A DNA stretch of 64,000 nucleotides from Candidatus Paceibacterota bacterium (GTDB lineage Bacteria; Verrucomicrobiota; Verrucomicrobiia; Limisphaerales; UBA8199), in NCBI GenBank assembly GCA_035452965.1, contig DAOTCE010000008.1, forward strand, positions 1 to 64,000, read 5' to 3'. Made by a program: the position numbers and the translations under genes. The notes beneath the pieces are model-generated. The model saw only the letters and a program-made list of their open reading frames with translations. It was not told the DNA's origin and did no database searches. Shown piece after piece: positions 53,589 through 62,893 of this stretch. Within the stretch, counting starts at the first letter, position 1, and every line of letters starts with the position of its first letter.

Positions 53589-54605
53589 ATGTCTCTGGGC
53601 TTGCATCAAGCGCGATTCCTCATTTGCGTGTTCACTTTTGCCGCAGCCTTCGCTACCGCCCTGGCGGCCAACAATCCCTTTCTCGGCGGATGGGAACTCA
53701 CCATCCCTGATGGCCGGGCCGGCTGGCTGGGCATTGAAGAAGCCGGCGGACAACTCAAGGCCAGCCTGCTTTGGGGCGGTGGCAGCGTGTTGCCGTTGGA
53801 GTCGGCCAGGATCGAGAATGGCCGGTTGGTGCTGACCCGACAGCACTCCTTCGAGCGCAAGAACAAAACCGGCAAGGCCGCCAAAGGCGTCCGCATTGAG
53901 ACCATCACCGCCACCGTCGAAGACAACATCATCAAGCTCTCCAGCGAAACGCCCCGTGCGAATAGGCTGGGGGTTGACAAAGCCGAGTTCACCGGCCGGC
54001 GAAGCAGGCCCATGCCGCCCGCTCCCGATCCCAGCCGGGCAATCTTCGGCGAGCCCATTCGCATCTTCAACGGCAATGACCTCACCGGCTGGCGCCTCGC
54101 CGATCCCAATTTGGAGTGCGGTTGGAGCGTGCAGGACGGACTGCTGGTCAACGTGGCGCCTCAACAGGAAGGCAAGCCGCGCAAGCGCTACGGCAACCTG
54201 CGTACGGATTGGGAGTTCGAGGACTTCAACCTGACGGTCGAGACTCGCGTGCCCAAAGGTGGCAACAGTGGCATATATCTGCGGGGCATTTACGAGGTCC
54301 AGGTGGCCGATAGCTGCGGCAAACCGCCGACCCTGCACGGCATGGGCGCCATCTACAGCCGCCTCCAGCCCGCCGTCAGCGCGGAGAAGCCCGCGGGTGA
54401 ATGGCAGGCCTTGGACATCACCCTTCTGGACCGGCATGTCACTATCATCCTCAACGGCAAGACGATCATTGCGAACCAACCGCTCCTGGGTTGCACCGGC
54501 GGCGCCTTGTGGTCCGATGTCTCCCGACCCGGACCGATTCTCCTCCAGGGCGACCACACCAGCGTTGAATATCGCAACCTCGTCCTCCGACCAGTGCGGA
54601 ATTAG
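53589..54605 (+). CDS. Secreted DUF1080 protein (3-keto-disaccharide hydrolase-like) with an N-terminal domain
   Basis: A 338-residue exported protein. Residues 1-25 are a signal peptide (QARFLICVFTFAAAFATALAA). Residues ~28-135 form a separate beta-rich domain (FLGGWELTIPDGRAGWLGIEEAGGQLKASLLWGGGSVLPL). Residues ~150-338 are the DUF1080 fold: IRIFNGNDLTGWRL, GWSVQDGLLVN, DFNLTVETRVPKGGNSGIYLRGIYEVQVAD, GEWQALDITLLDRHVTIILNGKTI and SVEYRNLVLRPV. It probably hydrolyses a 3-keto-glycoside in the periplasm. The start ATG 53589 is chosen for the signal peptide; the frame begins upstream inside the permease gene. It converges with the GH38-like gene 73 bases away, a plausible functional partner. 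Confidence 0.9.
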   Translation: MSLGLHQARFLICVFTFAAAFATALAANNPFLGGWELTIPDGRAGWLGIEEAGGQLKASLLWGGGSVLPLESARIENGRLVLTRQHSFERKNKTGKAAKGVRIETITATVEDNIIKLSSETPRANRLGVDKAEFTGRRSRPMPPAPDPSRAIFGEPIRIFNGNDLTGWRLADPNLECGWSVQDGLLVNVAPQQEGKPRKRYGNLRTDWEFEDFNLTVETRVPKGGNSGIYLRGIYEVQVADSCGKPPTLHGMGAIYSRLQPAVSAEKPAGEWQALDITLLDRHVTIILNGKTIIANQPLLGCTGGALWSDVSRPGPILLQGDHTSVEYRNLVLRPVRN

Positions 54606-54678
54606 GCCGCAGTCGAACCAAAGCGAACATCGGGGAGTTGGATTTGGGAGCAACGAAGCGGCGCCCAACGCCGCAGAA

Positions 54679-57600
54679 TTACATTGTCGGCTCTACCAGC
54701 GATTCCCGTCCGTCAGGGAGAACAAGCATAAGTTCGCAGATGCGGACAATTCCATCCACATCCGAGCGCTCCGATCTCGGCAAGTCAGCCGCAGGAACCA
54801 GGACCCGCAAGCCGGCGGCGGTAACCACTCCCTGAAAGTTCACCGTCACGGTCCTGCCAGTGGCGGCTTTCAACTCTCCGACCGTTTTCCAGGCGCTACC
54901 CTCAGGAACCTGAACCTGGAGGTTTCGATGCAATGGGATGACCTCGCGGTCGTCGCCGATGATCTTCACGCCTTGGAGCTGGCGCTGCTTGCCGCCATGA
55001 AACTCGATAGCCCACCAAGTGCTTAGCGGCTGCTCTTTGGTGCCTCCGCCGTAGGGCTTGGAAATCCAGGCGGCAAATGGATCAGGATTCCCGTCAATGG
55101 CATTCTCCGGGCCGTACTCGGGCGCATAGACCGATTGAGCGGTAACCTTCCCCGCCGCAGTCGGGATGAGTTTGGGTCGCGCCACGGCCTCATGTGAAGT
55201 CGGCCCGCGTTGACCCGCCGTGTCCACCGCGCAGACGCGGTAGAAATACGTCGCGTGTGGCTGTGTGCTGTCATCTTTGAACATCATGTGGTCGTAGTCC
55301 CCTGCCCGGTGGTCCAGTGGCACATGACCATAGGCGGTCGAACCCTTGACCACCGTCTCCGCATCGGCCACCCCAATGCACGTGGACGAATCCGGTTCAA
55401 ATCCGGCACGAGTCGAGCGATGAATCTCGTAGCGCCGCACGTCCGACTCGCAGCTTGTGCGGAACAACAGGTTCACAAAATTCTGCGGGCTGATGGGGCT
55501 GATCAGGACCGCGCGCAAGCACTCCACGCGCAGGGGCGGCATATTCTGCTCGTCCGATCGGAGCGTGGTGGCGGCAACCGGCGGGGACAGCGGGCCTTCG
55601 TTGTTCCAGCGGTCCACCATCGAAACGCGATAATAGTAAGTTGTCGCCGGTTCGAGACGGTTGTTAATCCACCCGCCATAGTGCAACCTCGGTTGATCCA
55701 CATGCGACGCCGAAATGGGCCTTCCGACCAGGTTCCGCAGCGACGGCGCAAAGTCAGGCCGGGTGCCGCGATAGACGTTGTAGTGGCTGGCCCGGCTGGC
55801 GGCGCGCGCGTCAGCCATCCAGGAGAGTTCGATCTGCATATCCGAGCGCGGCCTGGCCTTGAGCGCGGAAAGGACCGGCAGGGAAACCCGGAGTGCGGCG
55901 GCCAGGCGAATTGTCTTCACGCCGAACGGGGGCAACGTGAAAGTAACCTCGTTGCCGTTGCTGACCGGCAACTGCGCCAGGCGGTCGTTTTCGAGCAGAT
56001 CAGTCTCCGTTGCGGCGGTGAGCCGGTCCAGAAACGGCAGCGCGACGGTCGCCGTTGTCTCGGAACCGTGCGTCTCATTGAAACGCGCGATGAATCCGGC
56101 GCCATTAGCCTCCGCCGGTTTAAGAGTGCTGCACACTACGTTGGGCTGGTCAATCCGCACGAAGCTCCCATCCGTTCCCAGGCTGCCTTTCTGCTTCCCC
56201 GCCACCACTTTGGCGATCAGCGGGTTCAGCACATCCCAGCCGAACTGGTCCGCTCTTCCCGCCTGCCAGCCGCCCGCATGGCTGCGCAGGGACCAGCAGA
56301 ATCGCACCGGCCCCTGCTGATCCCAGCGGATGTTCACATCAAACATGTTGTTCATGAGGTAGAGATACATCCGGCTGTTGGCCGGGTATTGCATGACCCG
56401 CTCGAACTGGCTCTCCTGCCCTGCGGGAATCAGGCACGAACGCGGATGCCCGTATTCGAAGAGAGCAGCATCCGGGCAGGAGACGGTCACTCCGTAGCGG
56501 TTGTTGGACACATCGGCGAAATGCCGCGCCGCGTAGTATGCCGTGCAGGAGCCGTCGAACTGGTCGCGAATCGGCTCGGCCACCGCCCCAGGCAGCTCGT
56601 GATGAAACCGGAAATCCGGCACGGCAAACGGCAGCGTCACGTAAACCGATTCCTTGTTCAGCACACTGCCGTGAGAGATTCGGCAGGTGCGGCCGGATGG
56701 GGCCTTCACCAGATCGAGCACGAAGTCAATGCGCTTCAGGTCATGGTAAAGCAGGACCGCTTGCTCAATCTTGTCCGCCCCAACGGCCGATGCCCGGACG
56801 CTCAGGACGTCGGCGACCGGACCGCGGGCAACCGCCACCTGCGCCGACTGCACTCGGTACCACTTCGAGGTGCGGGCGTTCGGACTCTCGTAGCGCTCGT
56901 AGAGGTACTCATTGAACTTGTGCGGCGCGCCCTCATCAACCAATTCGACGCCCAGTTGCCGGTCGCGAATGCTGGTGATGGCGCCGGAGGCCCGGTCGAA
57001 GGCGATGCGGTAGAACCCATTCTCCAGGCTCGCAGGAGCCGCCGCGAGGGAGCCCTCGGCCAGTGGCGATTCGCGCTCGGCGATTTTGGATTCGTCACTC
57101 AGAGCCTCCTCTCGTTGGGGGCTGTCCGTGGCGGGGGAAGCGGCCACGCTGAAGGTCTTGCAGCCCAGGGACGGCACATCGGCGGCAACGAACAAGACGG
57201 TGCCATCGGCCAGCGCCTGGTGTGCCACTTCCTTCCCAGTCCTGCCATCGCGCAACTGGAACCGCCGCCCCAATTCCGCGGCAGCCATCCGCACCACATC
57301 CGTGCGCGTCCGCGTCAGCGGGTTGAAGACAAGGATGTTTGTGGCGGCCGTTGTCGTCATCATCCCGGCGAGCCTGACCAGGGCGCTCTCGCGGGCGCGG
57401 TCGGTAAACTCCTTGGACTCGACCACCATCTCCCGGTTTTCCACCAACTCGGTCTCATACTGCCGCATCCGTTCGGGGTCGCAGTTGATGAAATCTATCG
57501 CGTCCGTGTGCTCGTGGTATTGCAGCAGGCGGTGGTAAGCCTGGTAGATGTCCGTCCAGGGATAACCGCCACCCGCCGTGGCCATGGCGATGGTGGAGAA

Positions 57601-58941
57601 CTTCTCGGCGGTGGGGATGGCCTCGCCCTGGCGCCGCGCCAGCGCCAAAAGCCACGCGTCAGTGGAGTCCTGGTCGGCCCACTGGTTGTTGCTGTCCTTG
57701 GCGAAAGTCTTGATCCGGGCCGGCTCAGCCTGCCGCATGATCTCTTGGAAAAACATCGCCATCGTGGCTGAAACCAGGCGCGGATACGCGTAACGGGCGT
57801 TCCACCGCCGAATCTTCTGCACGTTGTCGAGCGTGATGAGCTGGAAATCCGTTCCATCCTGGCACAGCAGCGTATCGTAAGGCCAATTGCTGCCCAGGCG
57901 TGCGATGAGCGACTGGAGGTGATTCTCGCTGGCGTCGCCGAGGTTGTCCCCGGCATAACCGCCGTAGTCAATGGAGCGAACCAGCACCTTGCTCCCGCCG
58001 TCCGGCCCCTGCCAATAGAACACCGGCTCCGCCGAAGCCGGCCGCAGACATTGCCCGACGCCGTTATGGCCATGAAACAGATAAGGCACTCCGGCCTCGG
58101 CGCAATACGTCGCCAGCGGCCAGGTCAGGCCGATCACATCGTCAATCTGCGCCGTGTTCCCCCGCGCCACGCCGAGCAAATCGGGCGTGTGCCGGCCGCC
58201 GAGATAGAAGAGCCGAGCCATCAACTCCTGGCTCATCTGTTCGGTGTTGGCCGTGTTGTGCAGGGCGCCGACCTGGATTCGGCCCTCCCGAATCCGCCGC
58301 GCCAGCTCAACTGCATCCGTTTCGCTGTGGCTGCCCAGGAAGCTGGTGATCGGCTCGCTGGTCTCGATCACATACCGAAACTTGCTATCCTCGTCCCAGC
58401 CGTCGGTTTCCGCGCAGAACTGCAGCGGGCGCTCGATATTGGCGTGGCGAATCTCGGTGCGCAGCCGGTGCGGGTAGTTGCCGAAACCCAGGTCATGGTG
58501 CGAATACGAGACGCAGTAGACCTTCCACTTCTTCTGCGGCCGCCAGCCGAGCTCATGCCGGGCGAGCACCCCCGCCGCCCCCTTCGGCAACAACTCAACA
58601 ATAAGTTTCGCGGGCGCGGCGAGGTCGGGGACGTGGACGGTGTTGGTTGACCTGCCCGCCGGCACCTCGCCAAGGTCTTCGGTGTGCGCAACGGACCCCA
58701 GAGTCATCCTGACCTCCAGGGCGGCGGCGGCGCCGGCATTATTGAGGTGCAGCTTGGCGACCTGCCGCAACGGTTGGCCCGACTCCACCCGGGGAAAGAA
58801 CGGAGTGGCATCCACCCGCTCGATTGAAATCTGCCCTAGGGCCTCGACAGGACAAAACCAGAGGAACCAGGCCGCCAGCGCAAACCGACAGCCGTTGATA
58901 ACCCTCGGAAGAACACAGCCTGCGGGATGCAACTCGTTCAT
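54679..58941 (-). CDS. Secreted GH38-like alpha-mannosidase with FN3 and discoidin-like domains
   Basis: A 1420-residue exported protein with a signal peptide (CRFALAAWFLWFCPVEALGQ). Residues ~45-130 are beta-rich. The GH38-like barrel starts near residue 145 with VYCVSYSHHDLGFGNYPHR, in place of the usual HxDxxW metal motif, and includes ARGNTAQIDDVIGLTWPLATY with a candidate nucleophile Asp. Middle and C-terminal mannosidase domains follow (NGFYRIAFDRASGAITSIRDR, FAVPDFRFHHELPG). Two fibronectin-type modules are seen (IELSWMADARAASRASHYNVYRG and VRRYEIHRST). The last ~130 residues form an F5/8-type carbohydrate-binding module (ENAIDGNPDPFAAWIS). ATG 58941 is used for the signal peptide. Substrate probably mannose- or GlcNAc-rich glycans. 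Confidence 0.82.
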   Translation of the reverse strand: MNELHPAGCVLPRVINGCRFALAAWFLWFCPVEALGQISIERVDATPFFPRVESGQPLRQVAKLHLNNAGAAAALEVRMTLGSVAHTEDLGEVPAGRSTNTVHVPDLAAPAKLIVELLPKGAAGVLARHELGWRPQKKWKVYCVSYSHHDLGFGNYPHRLRTEIRHANIERPLQFCAETDGWDEDSKFRYVIETSEPITSFLGSHSETDAVELARRIREGRIQVGALHNTANTEQMSQELMARLFYLGGRHTPDLLGVARGNTAQIDDVIGLTWPLATYCAEAGVPYLFHGHNGVGQCLRPASAEPVFYWQGPDGGSKVLVRSIDYGGYAGDNLGDASENHLQSLIARLGSNWPYDTLLCQDGTDFQLITLDNVQKIRRWNARYAYPRLVSATMAMFFQEIMRQAEPARIKTFAKDSNNQWADQDSTDAWLLALARRQGEAIPTAEKFSTIAMATAGGGYPWTDIYQAYHRLLQYHEHTDAIDFINCDPERMRQYETELVENREMVVESKEFTDRARESALVRLAGMMTTTAATNILVFNPLTRTRTDVVRMAAAELGRRFQLRDGRTGKEVAHQALADGTVLFVAADVPSLGCKTFSVAASPATDSPQREEALSDESKIAERESPLAEGSLAAAPASLENGFYRIAFDRASGAITSIRDRQLGVELVDEGAPHKFNEYLYERYESPNARTSKWYRVQSAQVAVARGPVADVLSVRASAVGADKIEQAVLLYHDLKRIDFVLDLVKAPSGRTCRISHGSVLNKESVYVTLPFAVPDFRFHHELPGAVAEPIRDQFDGSCTAYYAARHFADVSNNRYGVTVSCPDAALFEYGHPRSCLIPAGQESQFERVMQYPANSRMYLYLMNNMFDVNIRWDQQGPVRFCWSLRSHAGGWQAGRADQFGWDVLNPLIAKVVAGKQKGSLGTDGSFVRIDQPNVVCSTLKPAEANGAGFIARFNETHGSETTATVALPFLDRLTAATETDLLENDRLAQLPVSNGNEVTFTLPPFGVKTIRLAAALRVSLPVLSALKARPRSDMQIELSWMADARAASRASHYNVYRGTRPDFAPSLRNLVGRPISASHVDQPRLHYGGWINNRLEPATTYYYRVSMVDRWNNEGPLSPPVAATTLRSDEQNMPPLRVECLRAVLISPISPQNFVNLLFRTSCESDVRRYEIHRSTRAGFEPDSSTCIGVADAETVVKGSTAYGHVPLDHRAGDYDHMMFKDDSTQPHATYFYRVCAVDTAGQRGPTSHEAVARPKLIPTAAGKVTAQSVYAPEYGPENAIDGNPDPFAAWISKPYGGGTKEQPLSTWWAIEFHGGKQRQLQGVKIIGDDREVIPLHRNLQVQVPEGSAWKTVGELKAATGRTVTVNFQGVVTAAGLRVLVPAADLPRSERSDVDGIVRICELMLVLPDGRESLVEPTM

Positions 58942-59164
58942 GGCGGGCAAGTGTAACGATAGCCCCGTGCAGTTCAACAACAGGGCACAGAAAGTGATCC
59001 ACCCGGCAAGTTGCTTGCCGGGAAGGCCGCATTGCCTCAAATCCCCGCTGCTTCGGCAAAAGCTGTCGCACCGTCATCACTTGGGCGGCCAACCCGGTTG
59101 CTGCTCGCCATCCGGCATCTGAAACCGCCCAGTCCTGGAGGGAAATCCCCCGCCCACAAGGGAG
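58942..59164. other. Upstream region of the GH38-like gene
   Basis: No gene or clear promoter is visible. It leads to a tandem array at 59165-59208, about 224 bases from the GH38 start on the minus strand. Confidence 0.4.
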
Positions 59165-59208
59165 TCTCACCGTATCCTAACCGGATCCACACCGTATCCA
59201 CACCGTAG
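59165..59208. repeat. Tandem array of four 11-bp units upstream of the GH38-like gene
   Basis: Units TCTCACCGTAT, CCTAACCGGAT, CCACACCGTAT and CCACACCGTAG occupy 59165-59175, 59176-59186, 59187-59197 and 59198-59208. The unit length and number equal those of the array at 35726, but the sequence differs. Confidence 0.8.
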
Positions 59209-59280
59209 ATACAGCCTTGACATCCCCGCCAGGCTCAAATGCTGCGCTTATACGGGGGGTAGTCAGCACAAGTTGCTTTT

Positions 59281-60540
59281 TTACAGCACGTTATGAAGTC
59301 CGTTCGGACTTGCGCCCTTCTGTCGGCTGGGAGTCCTCAAGACCAGGGCCAGCGCCGCGCCCAGCAGTAACATGATTCCGCACGTGACAAACGCGTAGGA
59401 ATAGGACCCGAACAGATCGCGGACCCGCCCTCCAAGGACTGAGCCAGTCACGCCGGCCACCCCAAAGGCGGTGAAGACCAAGCCGTAATTGACGCCCAGG
59501 TTGCGAACGCCATAGAAGTCCGCCGTGGCGGCCGGGAAGAGCGTGAAGATCGTGCCGTAGCACAGCCCGGTGCAGGCGGAGCCTAACAGCAACAGGGCGG
59601 GAGTTTTATACTGGACGAAGAGAAACATGTTGATCGCCTGCAGGATGGACGCGAGGACCATCGTGTTGGTGCGGCCAATGCGGTCGGAAACGAAGCCGCT
59701 CAGAAAGCGGCCGCAGGTGTTGAAAACCGCCACCACCATGACCAGCACAAAGGCGCTGTCCCATTCGGGCGCCTGATCCTGGGCCACCAGTGTGACATTG
59801 CCGATTATCAGCAGACCGGCGGAGGCCGACAGCACGAACATGAGCCAGAGCTGGTAGAACTGTCCGGTCCGCAGCATCTCATGCCAGTCCAGCTCGCAGC
59901 GCGGCGCGGATTCCGGCCCGGACTGAGCCTCAGTAGCCGCCGTTGGGGCCGGCGCGTAACCGGCGGGTGGATTGGCGAGCAGTTGGGCCAGCAGGGAGAC
60001 CAGCACAATGGTGCCCAGGCCCAGGATCAGAAATGTCTGCTGAATGCTGGTGATCTTGAGCAGGTAATCGGTCAAAGGCGACATATACACCGCGGCAAGC
60101 CCAACTCCGCTCACCACGATGCCGGTGATCAGCCCCTTCCGGGCCGGCGCGAACCATTTGATCGCCGGCGGCGTAGTGGCGCAATAACCCAGCCCGATGC
60201 CCATTCCCCCGACCAATCCGAAAGTGACCATCATCAGCCCGTAGGTGTGGACAAAGGAGGACAGCACCATGCCCAGGCCGAAGATGATGCCTCCGAGCAT
60301 TGCCACATAACGCGGCCCGATCCGGTCTTGCCAGCGCCCGGCGAAGATCATGGTGATCGAAAAGGAAGCGGCGGAGGCGGCAAAAGGCAGCACGGCCTGA
60401 GTCTTCGTCCAATGCCACTGCACCGCCAGCGCTTTGCCCATGACACTCCAGGCGTAAAGGGCGCCGATAATCAGGTTGACTCCCAGCGCCGCCAACACCA
60501 CGGTCCAGCCGCGCATCGGGGGCAGTGTTCGTTCCTGCAT
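59281..60540 (-). CDS. MFS transporter, oxalate/formate antiporter (OFA) family
   Basis: A 419-residue, 12-span protein. The N-terminal RGWTVVLAALGVNLIIGALYAWSVMGKAL is the OFA helix 1 pattern, FAGRWQDRIGPRYVAMLGG is the MFS loop 2-3 motif, and LGYCATTPPAIKWFAPARKGLITGIVVSGVGL matches the family's loop 4-5. Members exchange oxalate for formate or import related monocarboxylates; the exact substrate cannot be read. The start is ATG 60540. It lies upstream of the GH38 gene on the same strand but 340 bases away, and is divergent from the liv operon. Confidence 0.9.
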   Translation of the reverse strand: MQERTLPPMRGWTVVLAALGVNLIIGALYAWSVMGKALAVQWHWTKTQAVLPFAASAASFSITMIFAGRWQDRIGPRYVAMLGGIIFGLGMVLSSFVHTYGLMMVTFGLVGGMGIGLGYCATTPPAIKWFAPARKGLITGIVVSGVGLAAVYMSPLTDYLLKITSIQQTFLILGLGTIVLVSLLAQLLANPPAGYAPAPTAATEAQSGPESAPRCELDWHEMLRTGQFYQLWLMFVLSASAGLLIIGNVTLVAQDQAPEWDSAFVLVMVVAVFNTCGRFLSGFVSDRIGRTNTMVLASILQAINMFLFVQYKTPALLLLGSACTGLCYGTIFTLFPAATADFYGVRNLGVNYGLVFTAFGVAGVTGSVLGGRVRDLFGSYSYAFVTCGIMLLLGAALALVLRTPSRQKGASPNGLHNVL

Positions 60541-60635
60541 ATAGGTCGCCGGCGTTGGTCAGTGGACGGTCGTCGAGCTGTTCGGGGCGCAAGCCTACGG
60601 CCCAAACCCCCGCCTGGACAATAACATTCCCGGCG

Positions 60636-60665
60636 TTGACATTGGCCCAATGCCTCTGGCAATCT
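60636..60665 (+). promoter_or_regulatory. Possible promoter of the liv operon
   Basis: An exact TTGACA (60636-60641) is followed after 18 bases by CAATCT, a weak -10; about 85 bases before the livK ATG. Confidence 0.25.
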
Positions 60666-60750
60666 GCCGTGGCTGGCACGGGTGGGCCGCGATGGGGCCT
60701 CAAACCCGGCCAGGCCTTTGCTGGTCGCTCAACATTAAACTCAAACTGAT

Positions 60751-61914
60751 ATGAAAAGAATTCCAGCAGTACTAATCGGAGTCTGTTCGCTCTGCGTCCT
60801 GTTGTTCTCCCCCGGATGCGCCCCACCCGACTCCTCCCAGCCCGTCAAGATCGGCGCCCTGTTTTCCGTCACCGGCCCTGCCTCCTTCCTGGGCGCTCCG
60901 GAGGAAAAGACGGTGCAAATGCTGGCCGAGAAGATCAACGCGGCAGGAGGCGTCAACGGGCGAAAGCTGGAATTGGTGATCAAAGACACCGCCGGCAGCA
61001 CCGAAAAGGCGGTCTCCTTCGCCAAGCAGTTGATCGAGGAGGAGAAAGTCCTGGCCATTATCGGCCCCTCCACCAGCGGTGAAACCATGCAGATCAAGGC
61101 CATCTGCGAAGAAAACCAGGTGCCCCTCGTCTCCTGTGCCGCCGCCGAGACCATTGTCAACCCGGTGGCCAAGTACGTCTTCAAGGTACCCCAGAAGGAC
61201 AGCCAGGCCGTGACCTGGATTTACCGCACGATGAAGGAAATGGGCATCAGCAACATCGCCATCGTGAGCAGCACCGACGGCTTCGGCGCGGCGGGCAAAA
61301 AGCAGCTCGAGGACCTGGCCAAACCGGAAGGCATCACGATTCTCGCCAATGAAGTGTATGACAAGCAGGCGACGGACCTGACCGACGTGCTGACCAAGAT
61401 CAAAGGCAATTCAAGCGTGCAGGCGGTGGTCAACTGGTCCATCGTGCCGGCCCAGTCCATTGTGGCTAAGAACATGAAACAGCTTGGCCTGAACGTGCCG
61501 CTGTTCCAGAGCCACGGCTTCGGCAACCTTAAATATGTCCAGCAAGCCGGCGCCGCCGCCGAAGGAATCCTCTTCCCCGCCAGCCGCTTGCTGGTCGTGG
61601 AAGATCTGCCCGCCAACCACCCGCAAAAACAGGTGTTGGCTACTTACAAGAAGGACTACGAGACCCGCTACAAGGAAGACGTCAGCACCTTCGGCGGGCA
61701 CTCCTACGATGCGCTGATGGTGGTGGTCGAGGCGCTCAAGAATGCGGGTGAGCCCGACCGGCAGAAACTGCGCGACGCCCTCGAGAACCTCCAGGGCTTC
61801 GTCGGCACCGCCGGCGTGTTTAACTTCTCCGCCACCGATCACACCGGCCTCGATCTGACTGCCTTCGAGATGCTGACGGTCAAAAACGGCAAGTTCACCC
61901 TCTATAAAAAGTAG
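60751..61914 (+). CDS. livK: Branched-chain amino-acid ABC transporter substrate-binding lipoprotein
   Basis: A 387-residue periplasmic-binding-protein of the Leu/Ile/Val type. The signal ends with LLFSPGC, so the lipid cysteine is residue 23. The mature start KIGALFSVTGPASFLGAPEEKTVQMLAEKINAAGGVNGRKLELVIKDT is diagnostic of the family, as are IIGPSTSGETMQIK and GGHSYDALMVVVEAL. It delivers branched-chain or similar amino acids (or amides, as in the urea and short-chain amide relatives) to the membrane complex. It is the first gene of a liv operon. A good terminator-like hairpin lies between it and livH, likely reducing downstream expression. Confidence 0.93.
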   Translation: MKRIPAVLIGVCSLCVLLFSPGCAPPDSSQPVKIGALFSVTGPASFLGAPEEKTVQMLAEKINAAGGVNGRKLELVIKDTAGSTEKAVSFAKQLIEEEKVLAIIGPSTSGETMQIKAICEENQVPLVSCAAAETIVNPVAKYVFKVPQKDSQAVTWIYRTMKEMGISNIAIVSSTDGFGAAGKKQLEDLAKPEGITILANEVYDKQATDLTDVLTKIKGNSSVQAVVNWSIVPAQSIVAKNMKQLGLNVPLFQSHGFGNLKYVQQAGAAAEGILFPASRLLVVEDLPANHPQKQVLATYKKDYETRYKEDVSTFGGHSYDALMVVVEALKNAGEPDRQKLRDALENLQGFVGTAGVFNFSATDHTGLDLTAFEMLTVKNGKFTLYKK

Positions 61915-61948
61915 CGCCGATGATGCCGGCTGGATTTGACGGCACCAC

Positions 61949-61979
61949 GCCCCGGCGGACTGGCCGACCGGGGCTTTTT
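61949..61979 (+). terminator. Intra-operon attenuating terminator between livK and livH
   Basis: GCCCCGG (61949-61955) and CCGGGGC (61968-61974) form a perfect 7-bp stem with a 12-base loop, followed by TTTTT. Confidence 0.65.
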
Positions 61980-61995
61980 CCTTGATGCGCGGCCA

Positions 61996-62889
61996 ATGGA
62001 AAGCGGAAGCCTAGCGCTGCAGTACCTGCTGTCCGGCGTCACCAAGGGCAGCATCTATGCCGTGGTCGCGATCGGGTTCAACCTGATCTACAGCGCCACG
62101 GGCGTCATCAACTTTGCCCAGGGCGAGTTCGTCATGCTCGGAGGAATGGTGGCCGTTACCCTGGCGCATTACGTGCCGGTCCCGGTGGCCGTCGCCGGCG
62201 CGGTGGTCATTGTCGCGCTGGTTGGCTGCGCGCTCGAGCTGGCGCTGTTCCGCCGCCTGCAGCGGCATTCCGTCCTCCACCTGATCATCATCACCATGGG
62301 CTTGTCCATCGTCATCCAGGAAGTCGCGCTGCATATCTGGGACGAAAAGGTGCGTTCACTCCCCTATTTCACTGGCAGCGAAGTCTCCTCCGTCCGGTTC
62401 CTGGGCGCGGCGATATCACCGCAGGTCTTGTGGGTGCTGGGCACGGTGGCGCTGGTCGTCCTGGTTCTGCATCTGTTCCTGCGCTACACCCTTCAAGGCC
62501 GGGCCATGCGCGCCTGCTCTTCCAGCCCCGAGGCCGCCATGCTCGCCGGCATCAACATCCCCAACATGCGCACCCTCTCCTTCGGCTTGAGCGCCGCCCT
62601 GGGCGCCCTGGCGGGTTGCGTCATCTCCCCCATGACGATGACGCACTACGAAATGGGCGCGCCGCTGGCGATCAAAGGCTTTGCCGCCGCCATCCTCGGA
62701 GGGCTGGGCAACCCGATGGCCGCCGTCGCCGGCGGGTTGCTCGTCGGGGTGCTGGAGTCCACCAGCGTAAGCTGTCTCCCCGCCGTCTATAACGATGTCA
62801 CCGCCTTTGTCATCCTGTTGCTCGTGCTCTTCGTCCGGCCGCAGGGGTTGTTTGGCGCGCCGGCGGCGGACACCGTGAGGGAGCACTGA
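61996..62889 (+). CDS. livH: Branched-chain amino-acid ABC transporter permease LivH
   Basis: A 297-residue inner-membrane permease with eight or nine spans. Family features are LQYLLSGVTKGSIYAVVAIGFNLIYSATGVINFAQGEFVMLGGM and the EAA-like loop RAMRACSSSPEAAMLAGINIPNMRTLSFGLSAALGALAG, with GGLGNPMAAVAGGLLVGVLE near the end. It forms the pore with LivM. The start is ATG 61996, which gives the family N-terminus; a frame start at 61936 crosses the terminator hairpin. livM follows after four bases, with translational coupling likely. The ATPases LivG and LivF are expected beyond the window. Confidence 0.92.
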   Translation: MESGSLALQYLLSGVTKGSIYAVVAIGFNLIYSATGVINFAQGEFVMLGGMVAVTLAHYVPVPVAVAGAVVIVALVGCALELALFRRLQRHSVLHLIIITMGLSIVIQEVALHIWDEKVRSLPYFTGSEVSSVRFLGAAISPQVLWVLGTVALVVLVLHLFLRYTLQGRAMRACSSSPEAAMLAGINIPNMRTLSFGLSAALGALAGCVISPMTMTHYEMGAPLAIKGFAAAILGGLGNPMAAVAGGLLVGVLESTSVSCLPAVYNDVTAFVILLLVLFVRPQGLFGAPAADTVREH

Positions 62890-62893
62890 TTCG

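Noticed and set aside
55210..57771. An 853-codon plus-strand open frame inside the GH38-like gene
   Set aside because: Antisense shadow with no signal peptide or recognisable motif; the minus-strand protein is clearly real.
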